64,000 nucleotides of DNA from JBBQWZ01 sp043788745 (lineage in GTDB: Bacteria; Acidobacteriota; Terriglobia; Bryobacterales; Bryobacteraceae), in the NCBI GenBank assembly GCA_043788745.1, contig JAYVTO010000217.1, positions 1-64,000 on the forward strand, written 5' to 3'. The position numbers and the translations under genes are program-made. Below, one piece after another: positions 17,040 to 26,413 of this stretch. Below the pieces are notes generated by a model. It worked only from the letters and a program-made list of their open reading frames with translations, did no database searches and had not been told where the DNA came from. Every line of letters starts with the position of its first letter. The first letter of the stretch is position 1.

Positions 17040-18650
17040 GTGGCCGATTCAAACCTTACGTCCCGAAAACGAACCCGCGCGCGCTTCGATTGGGTGCCGT
17101 GGGCTTGGCTGATTGCGGCTGCGCTGATGCTGAGTGTCATCAGCATCAGCGCATCGCAGTGGTTCGCCGCCCGAGGATACACCCTCTATTTCGGCGACGC
17201 GGAGGCGCATCTCAACATCGCGCGACGGGTCTTCGACACGCGGACGCCGAATGGCGAACAACTCGGAACCGTCTGGCTGCCGGCCCCGCACCTTTTGATG
17301 CTTCCATTCGTGAGCGAGGACTCCGCCTGGCGGAGCGGAACCGCCGGTGCAATTCCAGCGTCTATTTGTTTCGTCATCGCCGGGTGTTTTCTGTTCGACC
17401 TGACGCGGCGCGCATTGGGATCGGTGACGGCGGCCTGGACGGCCACGATACTCTTTGCGCTCAATCCCAATCTGCTCTACCTGCAGTCGGCACCAATGAC
17501 GGAGGGCGTGTTTTTTGCCGGATTGCTTGGGCTGTTGCATGCCACTGTCTGGCACGCGCAGGCCGGAGGCCGAAGCAGCCCGTGGCTGGCGATCGCGAGC
17601 GGAGCGCTTTGGGCATCGGTCGCGTCGATGTCGCGTTACGAAGGCTGGTTGCTACTGCCGTTTGCCGCCTTGTTCTTCTGGTTCGGACCCAAGGGCAGCT
17701 TCTACCGCGCCGCGGTTTTCGCACTGCTCGCCGCCATCGGCCCGCTCGCTTGGCTGGCGCATAACTGGTGGTATTGGGGTGATCCGCTGGAGTTTTATCG
17801 CGGGCAGTGGTCGGCCATCGCGATATATCGGCGGCAGTTGGCTGGCGGCATGTCGCCCTATCCAGGCGATCATGATTGGGAGAAAGCGTTTCTGGTCTTT
17901 CGCACAGCAGCCGCCCTCGTCATCGGAACGCCGCTTGCTCTCATCGCAGTCGCCGGATTCGGCGCGGCCTGGAAACGAGCATGGTGGGTCGCCGGATTCC
18001 TGCTGATGGGTCCGGCGTTTTACATCTGGAGCATGCATTCGTCCGGAACGCCAATCTTTGTTCCAACGCTGTGGCCGAATAGCTACTACAACACGCGCTA
18101 CGCACTCGCGGCATTGCCGCTCGCCGCCTTTGGCGGTGCGGCTCTGGTCGCGATGGGTTCTCGGCGCTTCCAGCCGTTGCTTGCGGCGGCGGTATTGGGC
18201 CTCGCGTTGTTTCCATGGGCCGTCGATTCGCGCGAAGACGCGTGGCTCGTGTGGAAAGAGTCGAAGGTGAATTCGGAGCAGCGTCGCGCCTGGACCCACG
18301 AAGCCGCCGAATTCCTAAAAGCCAACTACCGCGCCGGCGATGGAATCCTGATGCCGTTCGGTGACATCACCGGCGTCCTGCGTGAAGCGGGGATTCCACT
18401 TCAGGAGAGTCTCCACGAGGGAAATCATCCGCAGTGGGAAGCCGCGATCGCCCGGCCGGAGCTGTTTCTCAACGAAACCTGGGCGATCACCTTCTCCGGA
18501 GATACGGTCGCCACCGCGTTACTACGCGCCAGCCGGAAGGAACGCCCGTATCTGATCGTGAAGAGCATCGCCATTCCGCACGCGCCGGTTGTTGAAATCT
18601 ATCGCCGCAACCGGGCCCCAAGACTCGACACCGAGGAGAGAAGACCGTGA
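17040..18650 (+). CDS. GT-C type membrane glycosyltransferase (GT39-like)
   Basis: A 536-residue polytopic protein with about ten membrane helices and a soluble C-terminal part of about 120 residues. The first extracytoplasmic loop has YFGDAEAHLNIARRVFDT, the acidic motif expected for a lipid-phosphate-sugar-dependent GT-C enzyme. WYWGDPLEFYRGQWSA and YYNTRYALAALPLAA are further conserved-looking loops. It starts at GTG 17040. Its last four bases (GTGA) overlap the start of the DapF-like gene, so the two are translationally coupled, although a functional link is not obvious. Confidence 0.72.
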   Translation: MADSNLTSRKRTRARFDWVPWAWLIAAALMLSVISISASQWFAARGYTLYFGDAEAHLNIARRVFDTRTPNGEQLGTVWLPAPHLLMLPFVSEDSAWRSGTAGAIPASICFVIAGCFLFDLTRRALGSVTAAWTATILFALNPNLLYLQSAPMTEGVFFAGLLGLLHATVWHAQAGGRSSPWLAIASGALWASVASMSRYEGWLLLPFAALFFWFGPKGSFYRAAVFALLAAIGPLAWLAHNWWYWGDPLEFYRGQWSAIAIYRRQLAGGMSPYPGDHDWEKAFLVFRTAAALVIGTPLALIAVAGFGAAWKRAWWVAGFLLMGPAFYIWSMHSSGTPIFVPTLWPNSYYNTRYALAALPLAAFGGAALVAMGSRRFQPLLAAAVLGLALFPWAVDSREDAWLVWKESKVNSEQRRAWTHEAAEFLKANYRAGDGILMPFGDITGVLREAGIPLQESLHEGNHPQWEAAIARPELFLNETWAITFSGDTVATALLRASRKERPYLIVKSIAIPHAPVVEIYRRNRAPRLDTEERRP

Positions 18651-19453
18651 CCCGACTCGCCATTCCGTTCTACAAAGCGCAGGCCGCGCGGAACGATTTT
18701 CTGATGACGTGGCAGAATCTGCTTCCCGCCGATATCGACCCCGCCGTCTTGGCCAAGACGATTTGCGACCGCCACTCGGGGGTGGGTGCGGATGGCTGGT
18801 ACGTCTTATCGAGAACGCAGGACGCCGATGTCGCGGCCACGCTCTACAACGCGGACGGAAGCGTCTCTGAGCTTTCAGGCAACGGATCCCGCTGCGTCGC
18901 AGCGTTGCTCTACGACAACGGCCACCCCCACGCCGAGCCCGTAACGATCCAGACTGGCACCGGGCTGAAAACCATTCGAATGGTCGCGACTCATGGAATC
19001 GGGTATCGCCTGGAGATGGCGATGGGCGAAGCTCCGGTACGTGCAAATGAGCGGTTCAACGCGCCAGGCGGGCCTCGCGACGCTGTCATCCTTACCGTGG
19101 GTAATCCGCAATGTGCGGTGCCCGTTGAGAATTTCGAGTTTGATTGGCGGTCCGCAGGCGCTTGGCTCGAGCGGCATCCGCGATTTCCGAATCGAACCAA
19201 TGTCTCGTTTGTGTGCCCCGGCGTCGATACGCATCAAATAGAGGTTCGTATCTGGGAACGGGGCGTCGGCGAAACCCAGAGCTCTGGGACCGGCTGCACC
19301 GGAGCTGCGGCAACGGCGCGGTATCTGGGTTGGGTCGAGAGTCCGGTGGCTGTGCTGACACCAGCAGGCGTCCTCGAAGTACGATGGGATGGAGACGAGT
19401 ACTTCCTGACGGGCCCGGCGGAGATTGTCGCCCAGGGCGAGTGGTTCCCGTAG
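18647..19453 (+). CDS. dapF: DapF-like diaminopimelate epimerase homologue lacking both catalytic cysteines
   Basis: A 268-residue protein of normal DapF length and fold. DapF interconverts LL- and meso-diaminopimelate for lysine and peptidoglycan. Substrate-binding blocks are intact: ARNDFLMTW, HSGVGADGW, YNADGS, VGNPQC, RTNVSF and WERGVGE. Yet the two catalytic cysteines are both serine: ELSGNGSRC instead of (M/Q)CGNGxRC (TCA codon near 18876), and TQSSGTGC instead of (A)CG(T/S)G (TCT near 19290). The start GTG overlaps the preceding gene by 4 bases. It may be an altered epimerase, a binding protein or an enzyme with another reaction; the family assignment itself is firm. Confidence 0.85.
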   Translation: MTRLAIPFYKAQAARNDFLMTWQNLLPADIDPAVLAKTICDRHSGVGADGWYVLSRTQDADVAATLYNADGSVSELSGNGSRCVAALLYDNGHPHAEPVTIQTGTGLKTIRMVATHGIGYRLEMAMGEAPVRANERFNAPGGPRDAVILTVGNPQCAVPVENFEFDWRSAGAWLERHPRFPNRTNVSFVCPGVDTHQIEVRIWERGVGETQSSGTGCTGAAATARYLGWVESPVAVLTPAGVLEVRWDGDEYFLTGPAEIVAQGEWFP

Positions 19454-19528
19454 GGACGCTCGACCGCCGATGTGTTCAGATGGGCCAATTGAGTCCCCGT
19501 TTCGTTTCAAAGGATAAACAGGTATCGA

Positions 19529-20836
19529 ATGAGCACGGTTCTTGAACAACTGAAGGCAAAGATCAAAGACAAAACGGCGCATGTGGGCGTTGTTGGGTTA
19601 GGATACGTCGGGTTACCGCTTGTTGTCGAGTTCGCGCAAGCTGGATTCACCGTCACCGGCATCGACGTCCAGCAGAGCAAGGTGGACGACATCAACCGCG
19701 GCATTTCCTACATTCAGGACGTTCCAACAGCGGTGCTGGAGCCGCTGGTTAAGGCTGGCAGGATTCGCGCAACGGCGGACTTCTCCGTAGTCTCCGGCTT
19801 GGATACGGTGAACATCTGTGTGCCGACGCCTCTCCGCAAGACCAAGGATCCGGACATGAGCTACATTGTCGCCGCCTCAAAGGAGATCGCGAAGTATCTT
19901 CATGCGGGCGTTCTGGTCATCCTCGAATCGACCACCTATCCGGGAACCACCGATGAATTGGTGCTCCCGATGCTCGAGAAGCCGGATCTCAAAGTGGGCA
20001 GCGAGTTCTTCCTCTGCTTCTCCCCGGAACGCGTGGATCCCGGCAATCCGAACTTTCAGACGAAAAATATCCCGAAGGTCGTCGGCGGCATCACGCCGGC
20101 TTGCACCGAGGCCGGCGCGTTGTTCTACGCCCAGGCACTCGACACCGTTGTTCCCGTCGGATCGACGCGCGTCGCGGAAATGGTGAAGCTGCTCGAGAAC
20201 ACCTTCCGTATGATCAACATCGGCATGGTCAACGAGATCGCGCTGATGTGCGACCGTATGGACATTAATGTCTGGGAAGTGATCGACGCCGCTGCCACCA
20301 AGCCCTTCGGCTTCATGCCGTTCTATCCCGGACCCGGCCTCGGCGGACACTGCATTCCGATTGATCCCTTTTATCTGAGCTGGAAAACCAAGCAGGCAGG
20401 CATCGAGGCGCGTTTCATCGAATTGGCCGGTTACATCAACGGCCAGATGCCGCACTTCGTCGTCGACAAAATCCAGAATGCATTGAACGAGCAGACCAAG
20501 CCTTTGAAAGGCTCGCGCGTGCACATAGCGGGCGTGGCCTACAAGCGCGACATTGACGACGTCCGCGAATCCCCGGCGCTCGACATTATTCTTCTGCTGC
20601 TCAAGCGCGGTGCCCTTGTCACCTATAGCGATCCGTTTGTTGCGTCGCTGAAGCACGAAGGGTTGGACCTCGAGGCCGAGGATCTTTTGTCGCATGCCGA
20701 AAGTGCGGACTGCGTCGTGATCGTCACCGACCACAAGCTGTTCGAGTATGAAAAACTTGTTGAGAAGTCCAAGCTGATCGTCGACACGCGCAACGCGCTG
20801 AAGAGCATCGATTCGCCGAAAGTTTTCCGCCTCTAG
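19529..20836 (+). CDS. wbpA: UDP-N-acetyl-glucosamine/mannosamine 6-dehydrogenase (WbpA/WecC type)
   Basis: A 435-residue nucleotide-sugar dehydrogenase that oxidises a UDP-sugar C6 to the uronate, feeding surface polysaccharide synthesis. The Rossmann motif is VGLGYVGLPL (about 22-31), followed by CVPTPLRKTKDPD, ESTTYPGTT, the SPERVDPGNP block, and the catalytic cysteine in GLGGHCIPIDPFY (about 272-284). The C-terminal NAD/UDP domain has GVAYKRDIDDVRESPA. The SPERVDPGN block supports the UDP-GlcNAc branch (WbpA/TviB) over UDP-glucose dehydrogenase. It stands alone, without other capsule genes beside it. Confidence 0.88.
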   Translation: MSTVLEQLKAKIKDKTAHVGVVGLGYVGLPLVVEFAQAGFTVTGIDVQQSKVDDINRGISYIQDVPTAVLEPLVKAGRIRATADFSVVSGLDTVNICVPTPLRKTKDPDMSYIVAASKEIAKYLHAGVLVILESTTYPGTTDELVLPMLEKPDLKVGSEFFLCFSPERVDPGNPNFQTKNIPKVVGGITPACTEAGALFYAQALDTVVPVGSTRVAEMVKLLENTFRMINIGMVNEIALMCDRMDINVWEVIDAAATKPFGFMPFYPGPGLGGHCIPIDPFYLSWKTKQAGIEARFIELAGYINGQMPHFVVDKIQNALNEQTKPLKGSRVHIAGVAYKRDIDDVRESPALDIILLLLKRGALVTYSDPFVASLKHEGLDLEAEDLLSHAESADCVVIVTDHKLFEYEKLVEKSKLIVDTRNALKSIDSPKVFRL

Positions 20837-20929
20837 GCCAGGCCGCTCCGCAGCCGTTGGTCCATCGCCAACGCCGGTGTTACACGAGCGCGATGACGCG
20901 GCTGGCTTTCGTTCAAGAGGTAGCGGAGT

Positions 20930-21565
20930 CTACTTCTTGATCTGCAGTTCCGTCTCGCAACGCGACATCTCAAGGGAGATCTTGATCAGCCCCGCGAGAT
21001 CGGTACTGAATTCATCCTGTGGCCACTCGGTCTTCTGTGTTCCGCAGTGCGCGGCGTACGCCGTGGGCAATTCGAGCTTGCACTTCGCCGATTCCGGATC
21101 CACTTTGCGAATGGCGGCGAAGCGCTTTTCAATCTGCCTGTCGTTCCACGACTGTTTGTAAATGTCGCAGGAAGTAAACCCCGGCGTCTTCCTGGCTTCG
21201 GCTGCGGACTTCGGCGCGGGTGGTGGCTCGATGGCCTTGATCGCCGCCTCGCAGTCGCGAAGCAGCACCTTCATCCGGCTCGACGCAGTCACGCGCCGCT
21301 CGATCTCCGCCTTCTGGGCCGCCGCGAGGCCCCCTGGAGGCTGGCCCCCACACGCCGACGCCTGCGCAGCAAGGGTTAGACGAAGCTGGTTCTCCGCCTC
21401 GTCGCGCAGCGCGGCACAGGCCTTAGGGCGGTCGCCCTCCTTCGGTAAGGCCGACACGAGGGTATTCAGTCTGGCGGCCGTGTCGTCGCATTCCTTCTTC
21501 GCGCGCGGATCCGGTGCAGTTTGGCAGAGCGTGACAACGGGCAGAAGTAGAATCGCAAGTCGCAT
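20930..21565 (-). CDS. secreted protein of unknown function
   Basis: A 211-residue protein with a short signal peptide (MRLAILLLPVVTLCQT). The mature part is mostly alpha-helical and charged, with seven to eight cysteines (for example KECDD, KACAAL, SACGG, LRDCE, TSCD, SAKC, AHCG, SRCE) that could form disulfides outside the cytoplasm. I recognise no domain. A proline-rich linker (EPPPAPKSAAEARKTPG) sits near residue 120. It is divergent from the S9 peptidase gene, with 63 bases between them. The frame is open further upstream, but the signal peptide fixes the start. Confidence 0.6.
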   Translation of the reverse strand: MRLAILLLPVVTLCQTAPDPRAKKECDDTAARLNTLVSALPKEGDRPKACAALRDEAENQLRLTLAAQASACGGQPPGGLAAAQKAEIERRVTASSRMKVLLRDCEAAIKAIEPPPAPKSAAEARKTPGFTSCDIYKQSWNDRQIEKRFAAIRKVDPESAKCKLELPTAYAAHCGTQKTEWPQDEFSTDLAGLIKISLEMSRCETELQIKK

Positions 21566-21628
21566 GGCGTGGTGGAGCGATGGCGATGATAGCACAGCGC
21601 GGCAGCGGCTTCGGTCATAATAAACCGC

Positions 21629-23599
21629 ATGCGTACGCTTGTCTTGCTCTCCGTGTTGCCGCTGTTCCCAGGCCTCCTGGCGCAGACGCCAACCATTGAA
21701 CAGTCCATGAACTGGACCAGCGCTTCGGCACCGCGAATCTCGCCCGACGGCAAACACGTCGCCTTTCAGGTAACGGCCGCGGACTGGGAGCAGAACGCCT
21801 TTGTCTCGCAGACGTGGCTGGCCGTCGTAGCCACTGGCGAACGGTATCAACTGACGCATCACAAAAAAGGTGGCAGCGCCGCGGAGTGGTCGTCCGATTC
21901 GAAGACGCTCGCCTTCACTGCGGATCGCGACGGCAAGACGCAGTTGTACACGATCTCGGCGACCGGCGGAGAAGCGCGGCAGCTGACAACGTCCGAAGGT
22001 GGAGTCCTGGCCTTCCACTGGTCTTCCGACGGGCAGCAGATCGCATTCACCTCGACTGGCGGCGAGGCGAAAGCAAAGAAAGATCGCAAAGAAAAGTTCG
22101 GCGACTTCGAAATCGTCAACGGCGATTACGCGATGCAACACATTTGGGTGATCAACGTCTTCGACGAGAAGCCGAAACCGATCCAACTCACCGAAGGCAA
22201 TAGCTTCAGCGTCGGCGGCTTCTCGTGGTCGCCCGATTCCAGGCAGCTAGCGTTCGCCGCCGCCAAGGATCCCGACATTTCGCACGGCGACACGAGCGAT
22301 GTCTACATCGTGCGCCTCGGCGATCGCGGCGTGCGGAAGATCGTCGCGACTCCCGCCAGCGACACGAATCCGATCTGGTCTCCCGATGGCCGCCAGATTG
22401 CTTTCTCCACCTCCGCCGGACGCGACCCCTCGTATCTGAACCGCTTCATCGCGACCATATCGCCCGACGGCGGAACGCCCAAGCTCCTTACGGAGAAGTT
22501 CGACGAATCTCCAATTCTCGACGCTTGGGGGCCGGACGGCATCTATTTCGGCGCTAGCCAGCGGACCGCGTCGCATCTGTTTCGCGTCGATCCTCGCACG
22601 ATGGCCGTGACCAAGATTAGCCAGCCCGCGACGCTGATGATGAACGGTCCATCCTTTACCAAAGACTTCACAATGATGGCATTCTCGTGCTCCATGCCGA
22701 ATCAATACAGCGAGATTTGCGTTTCGCCGGTTGCCGATTTCGCGCCGAAAGCAATCACCAGAATGAACGACCAACTGAAGGATTTCCGGTTGGCGTCGCG
22801 AGAAGTCGTCGAGTGGAAGTCAAAAGACGGCACACCCATCGAAGGCATCCTCATCAAGCCCGCCGACTTTGACGCCGGCAAGAAATACCCGCTTCTAGTC
22901 GTGATTCACGGCGGTCCAACCGGAGTCGACCGCCCCTCGATCGCCGCCGATCGTTACTATCCCATCGAGCGCTTTGCTGCCAAGGGTGCAGTGATTCTGC
23001 GGCCGAACTATCGCGGCTCGGCTGGCTATGGCGAGAAGTTCCGCTCGCTCAACGTGCGCAATCTCGGCGTGGGCGATTACGAAGACGTCATCGGCGGGGT
23101 CGATTTCCTGATCGCGAAAGGCTTCGTCGACAAGGATCGCGTGGCCTCCATGGGGTGGAGCCAAGGCGGCTACATCTCCGCGTTCATCACCACCTACAGC
23201 GATCGATTCAAAGCAGTCTCGGTCGGCGCGGGCATATCGGATTGGATGACGTATTACGTGAATACAGACATTCATCCCTTCACACGGCATTATCTGAAAG
23301 CGACCCCGTGGGAAGACCCCGAGATCTACAAGACCACGTCGCCGATCACCTACATCAACAACGCCAGAACACCGACGTTGATTCAGCACGGCGAACTCGA
23401 CAAGCGGGTTCCGATACCGAACGCCTACGAGTTGTATCAAGGCCTGCAGGATCGCAACGTTCCATCCAAGCTCATCGTCTACAAGGGATTCGGCCACGGC
23501 ATCGACAAGCCGAAGCAGGCTCGCGCGGTGATGGAACACAACTACGATTGGTTCAGCCAGTGGATCTGGGGCGAGAAGCCCTCGCGCGTAGCGGAATAG
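21629..23599 (+). CDS. secreted S9-family peptidase (prolyl oligopeptidase type)
   Basis: A 656-residue serine peptidase with a signal peptide (MRTLVLLSVLPLFPGLLA). A beta-propeller with TolB-like repeats (WSSDSKTLAFT, WSSDGQQIAFT, WSPDSRQLAFA, WSPDGRQIAFS) spans about 40-330. The alpha/beta-hydrolase domain is about 400-650, with Ser in MGWSQGGY (about 509), Asp in HGELDKRVP (about 593) and His in GFGHGI (about 625). It would release dipeptides or acyl-amino acids outside the cytoplasm. The stop is convergent with, and one base from, the response regulator gene end. Confidence 0.92.
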   Translation: MRTLVLLSVLPLFPGLLAQTPTIEQSMNWTSASAPRISPDGKHVAFQVTAADWEQNAFVSQTWLAVVATGERYQLTHHKKGGSAAEWSSDSKTLAFTADRDGKTQLYTISATGGEARQLTTSEGGVLAFHWSSDGQQIAFTSTGGEAKAKKDRKEKFGDFEIVNGDYAMQHIWVINVFDEKPKPIQLTEGNSFSVGGFSWSPDSRQLAFAAAKDPDISHGDTSDVYIVRLGDRGVRKIVATPASDTNPIWSPDGRQIAFSTSAGRDPSYLNRFIATISPDGGTPKLLTEKFDESPILDAWGPDGIYFGASQRTASHLFRVDPRTMAVTKISQPATLMMNGPSFTKDFTMMAFSCSMPNQYSEICVSPVADFAPKAITRMNDQLKDFRLASREVVEWKSKDGTPIEGILIKPADFDAGKKYPLLVVIHGGPTGVDRPSIAADRYYPIERFAAKGAVILRPNYRGSAGYGEKFRSLNVRNLGVGDYEDVIGGVDFLIAKGFVDKDRVASMGWSQGGYISAFITTYSDRFKAVSVGAGISDWMTYYVNTDIHPFTRHYLKATPWEDPEIYKTTSPITYINNARTPTLIQHGELDKRVPIPNAYELYQGLQDRNVPSKLIVYKGFGHGIDKPKQARAVMEHNYDWFSQWIWGEKPSRVAE

Positions 23600-23600
23600 C

Positions 23601-24335
23601 CTACAAGCCCAGCCGGTGTTTTAACTCCTTCGCTCGATCCCGGCTCACGTCCAGTTCGACGCCGTTCTTCAGCTTGATTCGCCAGGTTCCGGAAAACCAT
23701 GGCATCATCTCCTGCACGTGCTCAAGTTGCACAAGATCGCCGCGACTGACGCGCAGGAAACCCATATCGGCAAGCATCTCTTCGAGTTCGGCGATGGTTC
23801 GATCCACTAGAAAGCGTTCCGCCATCGTGTGCGCGAAGACGAGCTTGTCGTCAATCGAAATGTAGAGGACATCGGGCGGTGAGAGCAGCAGAATCCGCTT
23901 GCCCTTCCGCACGGCGAGTTTCGTGAGCGGCGGATGCAACGCCGCCAGCACGGCGCGCAGCGGAGCCGTAGGCGCGCCGGCACGTAGAGCCTCGCGAAGG
24001 CGCTCCACAGTCTTGCGGACGCGATCCGCCTGGATGGGTTTCAGCAAGTAGTCGGCGGCGTTCGCTTCAAACGCCTTCACGGCAAACTGGTCGAAGGCAG
24101 TCGCGAATACAATGCGCGGCGGGTTCGCGCCGAGTTGACGAACAACTTCGAGGCCATTTAGCCCAGGCATTTCAATATCGAGGAAAACCACGTCGGGCGC
24201 TTGTTCCGCGATCTGCTCCAGCGCCTCGACGCCGTTGCGCGCCTCGCCGACGATGACGATGTCCGGCATCCCGGCGAGCAAACGCGTGAGGTGCACGCGC
24301 GCCGGATCTTCGTCGTCGACGATGAGCGCACGCAT
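23601..24335 (-). CDS. LytTR-family response regulator
   Basis: A 244-residue regulator with a receiver domain (acidic pocket IVDDEDPAR, phosphoacceptor Asp in DVVFLDIEMPGLNG near 54, FATAFDQFAV, and the lysine in YLLKPI) and a C-terminal LytTR DNA-binding domain (about 140-244; ISIDDKLVFAHT, FLRVSRGDLVQLEHV, VSRDRAKELKHRLGL). It is the partner of the histidine kinase directly upstream: the kinase TGA and this ATG overlap by one base. Targets are unknown. GTG 24338 is an alternative start one codon earlier. Confidence 0.94.
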   Translation of the reverse strand: MRALIVDDEDPARVHLTRLLAGMPDIVIVGEARNGVEALEQIAEQAPDVVFLDIEMPGLNGLEVVRQLGANPPRIVFATAFDQFAVKAFEANAADYLLKPIQADRVRKTVERLREALRAGAPTAPLRAVLAALHPPLTKLAVRKGKRILLLSPPDVLYISIDDKLVFAHTMAERFLVDRTIAELEEMLADMGFLRVSRGDLVQLEHVQEMMPWFSGTWRIKLKNGVELDVSRDRAKELKHRLGL

Positions 24336-25426
24336 CACGGGCGTTTCTCCATTGGCATTCGGATGGTCACCTGCACCTGGCCGTCCTTCTCTTGAACCGT
24401 AACAACCGAGTCATGCAACCGCAACCGCTCCCGCACGTTATACAGTGCGTGGCCTGGTTTCCAGAGATTCGAAGGATCAAGATGGCCTTCCATTGGATTC
24501 GAAACCACTAGTTCGCAGCGTACGCCATTCCGGCGCACCGCGACCTCGACCGTGCCGCCTTCGACGAGCTTCGCAATTCCGTGCCGGACCGCATTTTCAA
24601 CGAGCGGCTGCAACGTAAGGCCTGGCAGCCGCAGGTCGTCGATAGGCTCGTCCGGGAGGCGAACGGATAGACGCGTCGAGAAGCGTGCCTGCTCCAGTTT
24701 CAAGTAGTTCGACGCGAATACCAATTCTTCTTCGAGTGTTCTTAGGTCGCCTTGCGCCGAATCGAGCGCGTAGCGAAACATGTCGGCAAGCCGGCCCACC
24801 GCATCCTGCGCCGCCCGTGGATCCGCCGCAATCAGCGCTGAGATCGTATTCAGTGTGTTGAAGAAAAAATGCGGCTGGATCTGCGCTTGCAGTGCGAGTG
24901 CCTGCGCTCGCAACGCCAGGACCTCCTGCTGCCGCGCTTCGGACTCCGCCCGCTGCACTTGCGTCCGCAGGCGTTGGAAGGCACCGACAACCAACGTCAT
25001 CACCGCGCCCGCCATAGCCTCAAAAACCAGTACGAGCGCAACGTATTCCCGCCCCGCAAACTCGAATTCCGGAATGAACGCGACTTTCCACGTGGCGATC
25101 ACAAAACCCAGCGTCGCACCGATCGCGCCGCCGAGCGCAAGCACCCATCTCCGAAACGACTCAGGCAGACCCTCCACCTGCTTGCGTAAAAACTGCAGCG
25201 CCAATCCACACGTGAAGTAGAACGAGAGCGAAAACTGCGCGCCGAGAATCATCGTCACGCCGATCTCGCTCATCAGCGGCAGCCGCCTCAATCCAAGCGT
25301 CGTGAACAAAGTCGAGACAACGGCGCCGAACAGCATGCCGAAGAGAATCGCGCTCAGGACGCGCGTCGTCAGTTGCGTCAAGCTACGTGGCCGCGGCGAG
25401 TTCCAGAAATGAAATAACCATCGCAT
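24335..25426 (-). CDS. LytS/YehU-type sensor histidine kinase
   Basis: A 363-residue membrane sensor. About four membrane segments occupy residues 20-150, with no extracellular sensor domain. A coiled segment RQQEVLALRAQALALQAQ leads to the phosphoacceptor block QIQPHFFFNTLNTI (His near 190). The ATPase domain has PLVENAVRHGI (N box) and a degenerate G box GHALYNVRERL. This is the His_kinase family (PF06580) that pairs with LytTR regulators, as here. A stimulus within the membrane is likely but unknown. Confidence 0.93.
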   Translation of the reverse strand: MRWLFHFWNSPRPRSLTQLTTRVLSAILFGMLFGAVVSTLFTTLGLRRLPLMSEIGVTMILGAQFSLSFYFTCGLALQFLRKQVEGLPESFRRWVLALGGAIGATLGFVIATWKVAFIPEFEFAGREYVALVLVFEAMAGAVMTLVVGAFQRLRTQVQRAESEARQQEVLALRAQALALQAQIQPHFFFNTLNTISALIAADPRAAQDAVGRLADMFRYALDSAQGDLRTLEEELVFASNYLKLEQARFSTRLSVRLPDEPIDDLRLPGLTLQPLVENAVRHGIAKLVEGGTVEVAVRRNGVRCELVVSNPMEGHLDPSNLWKPGHALYNVRERLRLHDSVVTVQEKDGQVQVTIRMPMEKRP

Positions 25427-25439
25427 GAGAATGGCTCCC

Positions 25440-26339
25440 TTACTTTACTGCCGATTTCAGAACCGATTCGAAAACGTCGTCCGGAACCAGACCGCCGCCG
25501 AGTCGCGAACCCGCCGGCAGCACGGTGAATAGCTCAAGGCCCACCTGTTCGGCCGTCCCGCTCTGCGCCGGCTTGCCGTACACGCTCGACGTCATACTGC
25601 GATGCGCGGACCCGTCGAAGAAGTTGTTCAGCGCGACCTTGTCTTTCCACCACGTCAGCAGCACCGCCATCCCCGGCCGATCGACGCTCTGCAGTAAGTG
25701 CATGCCGAGCAAGCCAGACAGATTCTTCATCGCATCGACGATAAATGCCATCCGTTCTTTGGTGATGTTCTCTCCGGGAAGCATCACGGTCGCTGCTGCC
25801 ATCAGCGGCGCGACGTCGAGACTGACCATTTCAAAACGATCCGGCATCGGCCGGCCGGATGGGTCAAAGGCAACCGCAGGCTGCCGCATCTTGGCAAGTT
25901 CCTGGGCAGCATGCTTGCCCGCGCCGCTGTTTGGCGCAAGTTCTACCGCCTTTTCGAAGGTCGCGCGGTCGCGCGTGTTCATTCCCAGAAGGGCGTAGGT
26001 GCGGGCTTGTTGCTCTGGATTCAGCGTTGCAAACTCCTGGTGGCGAATCACCCACTCAAGATCCTTGCGAGCGATCGCCGCCTTGTTGAGAAACGGCGGC
26101 ATCTGTCCGTACATCATTGCGCGCGCCTGCCGGACCGCAAAGTTGTCTGGGGCCTCCGCAACAGCGCGGTCGTAATCGGCGAACGCCTCCGCCATCAACG
26201 TATTCGCCGGGCCGAAATCGCCCTTCCGGGCCAGTTCGCCAGCCTTCTGCATCTTCGATTGCGCGCGATCCAGCAGCACCTTAGGATCTTCTGCAGCAAG
26301 CACGCCGATGGTTACGAGAGTAAGGAGCAGGTGTTTCAT
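25440..26339 (-). CDS. secreted TPR-like protein of unknown function
   Basis: A 299-residue protein with a signal peptide (MKHLLLTLVTIGVLAAE). Residues about 20-165 are helical with a TPR-like rhythm (AQSKMQKAGELARKGDFGPA, RTYALLGMNTRDRATFEKAVELAP). The second half (about 185-299) has VAPLMAAATVMLPGENI and LLTWWKDKVALNNFFDGSAHR, faintly like a monooxygenase-type alpha/beta barrel half; this is weak. It lies 13 bases before the histidine kinase gene on the same strand, so the two are probably cotranscribed. Function unknown. Confidence 0.6.
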   Translation of the reverse strand: MKHLLLTLVTIGVLAAEDPKVLLDRAQSKMQKAGELARKGDFGPANTLMAEAFADYDRAVAEAPDNFAVRQARAMMYGQMPPFLNKAAIARKDLEWVIRHQEFATLNPEQQARTYALLGMNTRDRATFEKAVELAPNSGAGKHAAQELAKMRQPAVAFDPSGRPMPDRFEMVSLDVAPLMAAATVMLPGENITKERMAFIVDAMKNLSGLLGMHLLQSVDRPGMAVLLTWWKDKVALNNFFDGSAHRSMTSSVYGKPAQSGTAEQVGLELFTVLPAGSRLGGGLVPDDVFESVLKSAVK

Positions 26340-26413
26340 GGCCCCAGTCTGCAGCCAGGCTGCCGGCACAGTATCCGCTTTCGGACGAACGGTCGAAAAA
26401 CCGCCCCGACCCG

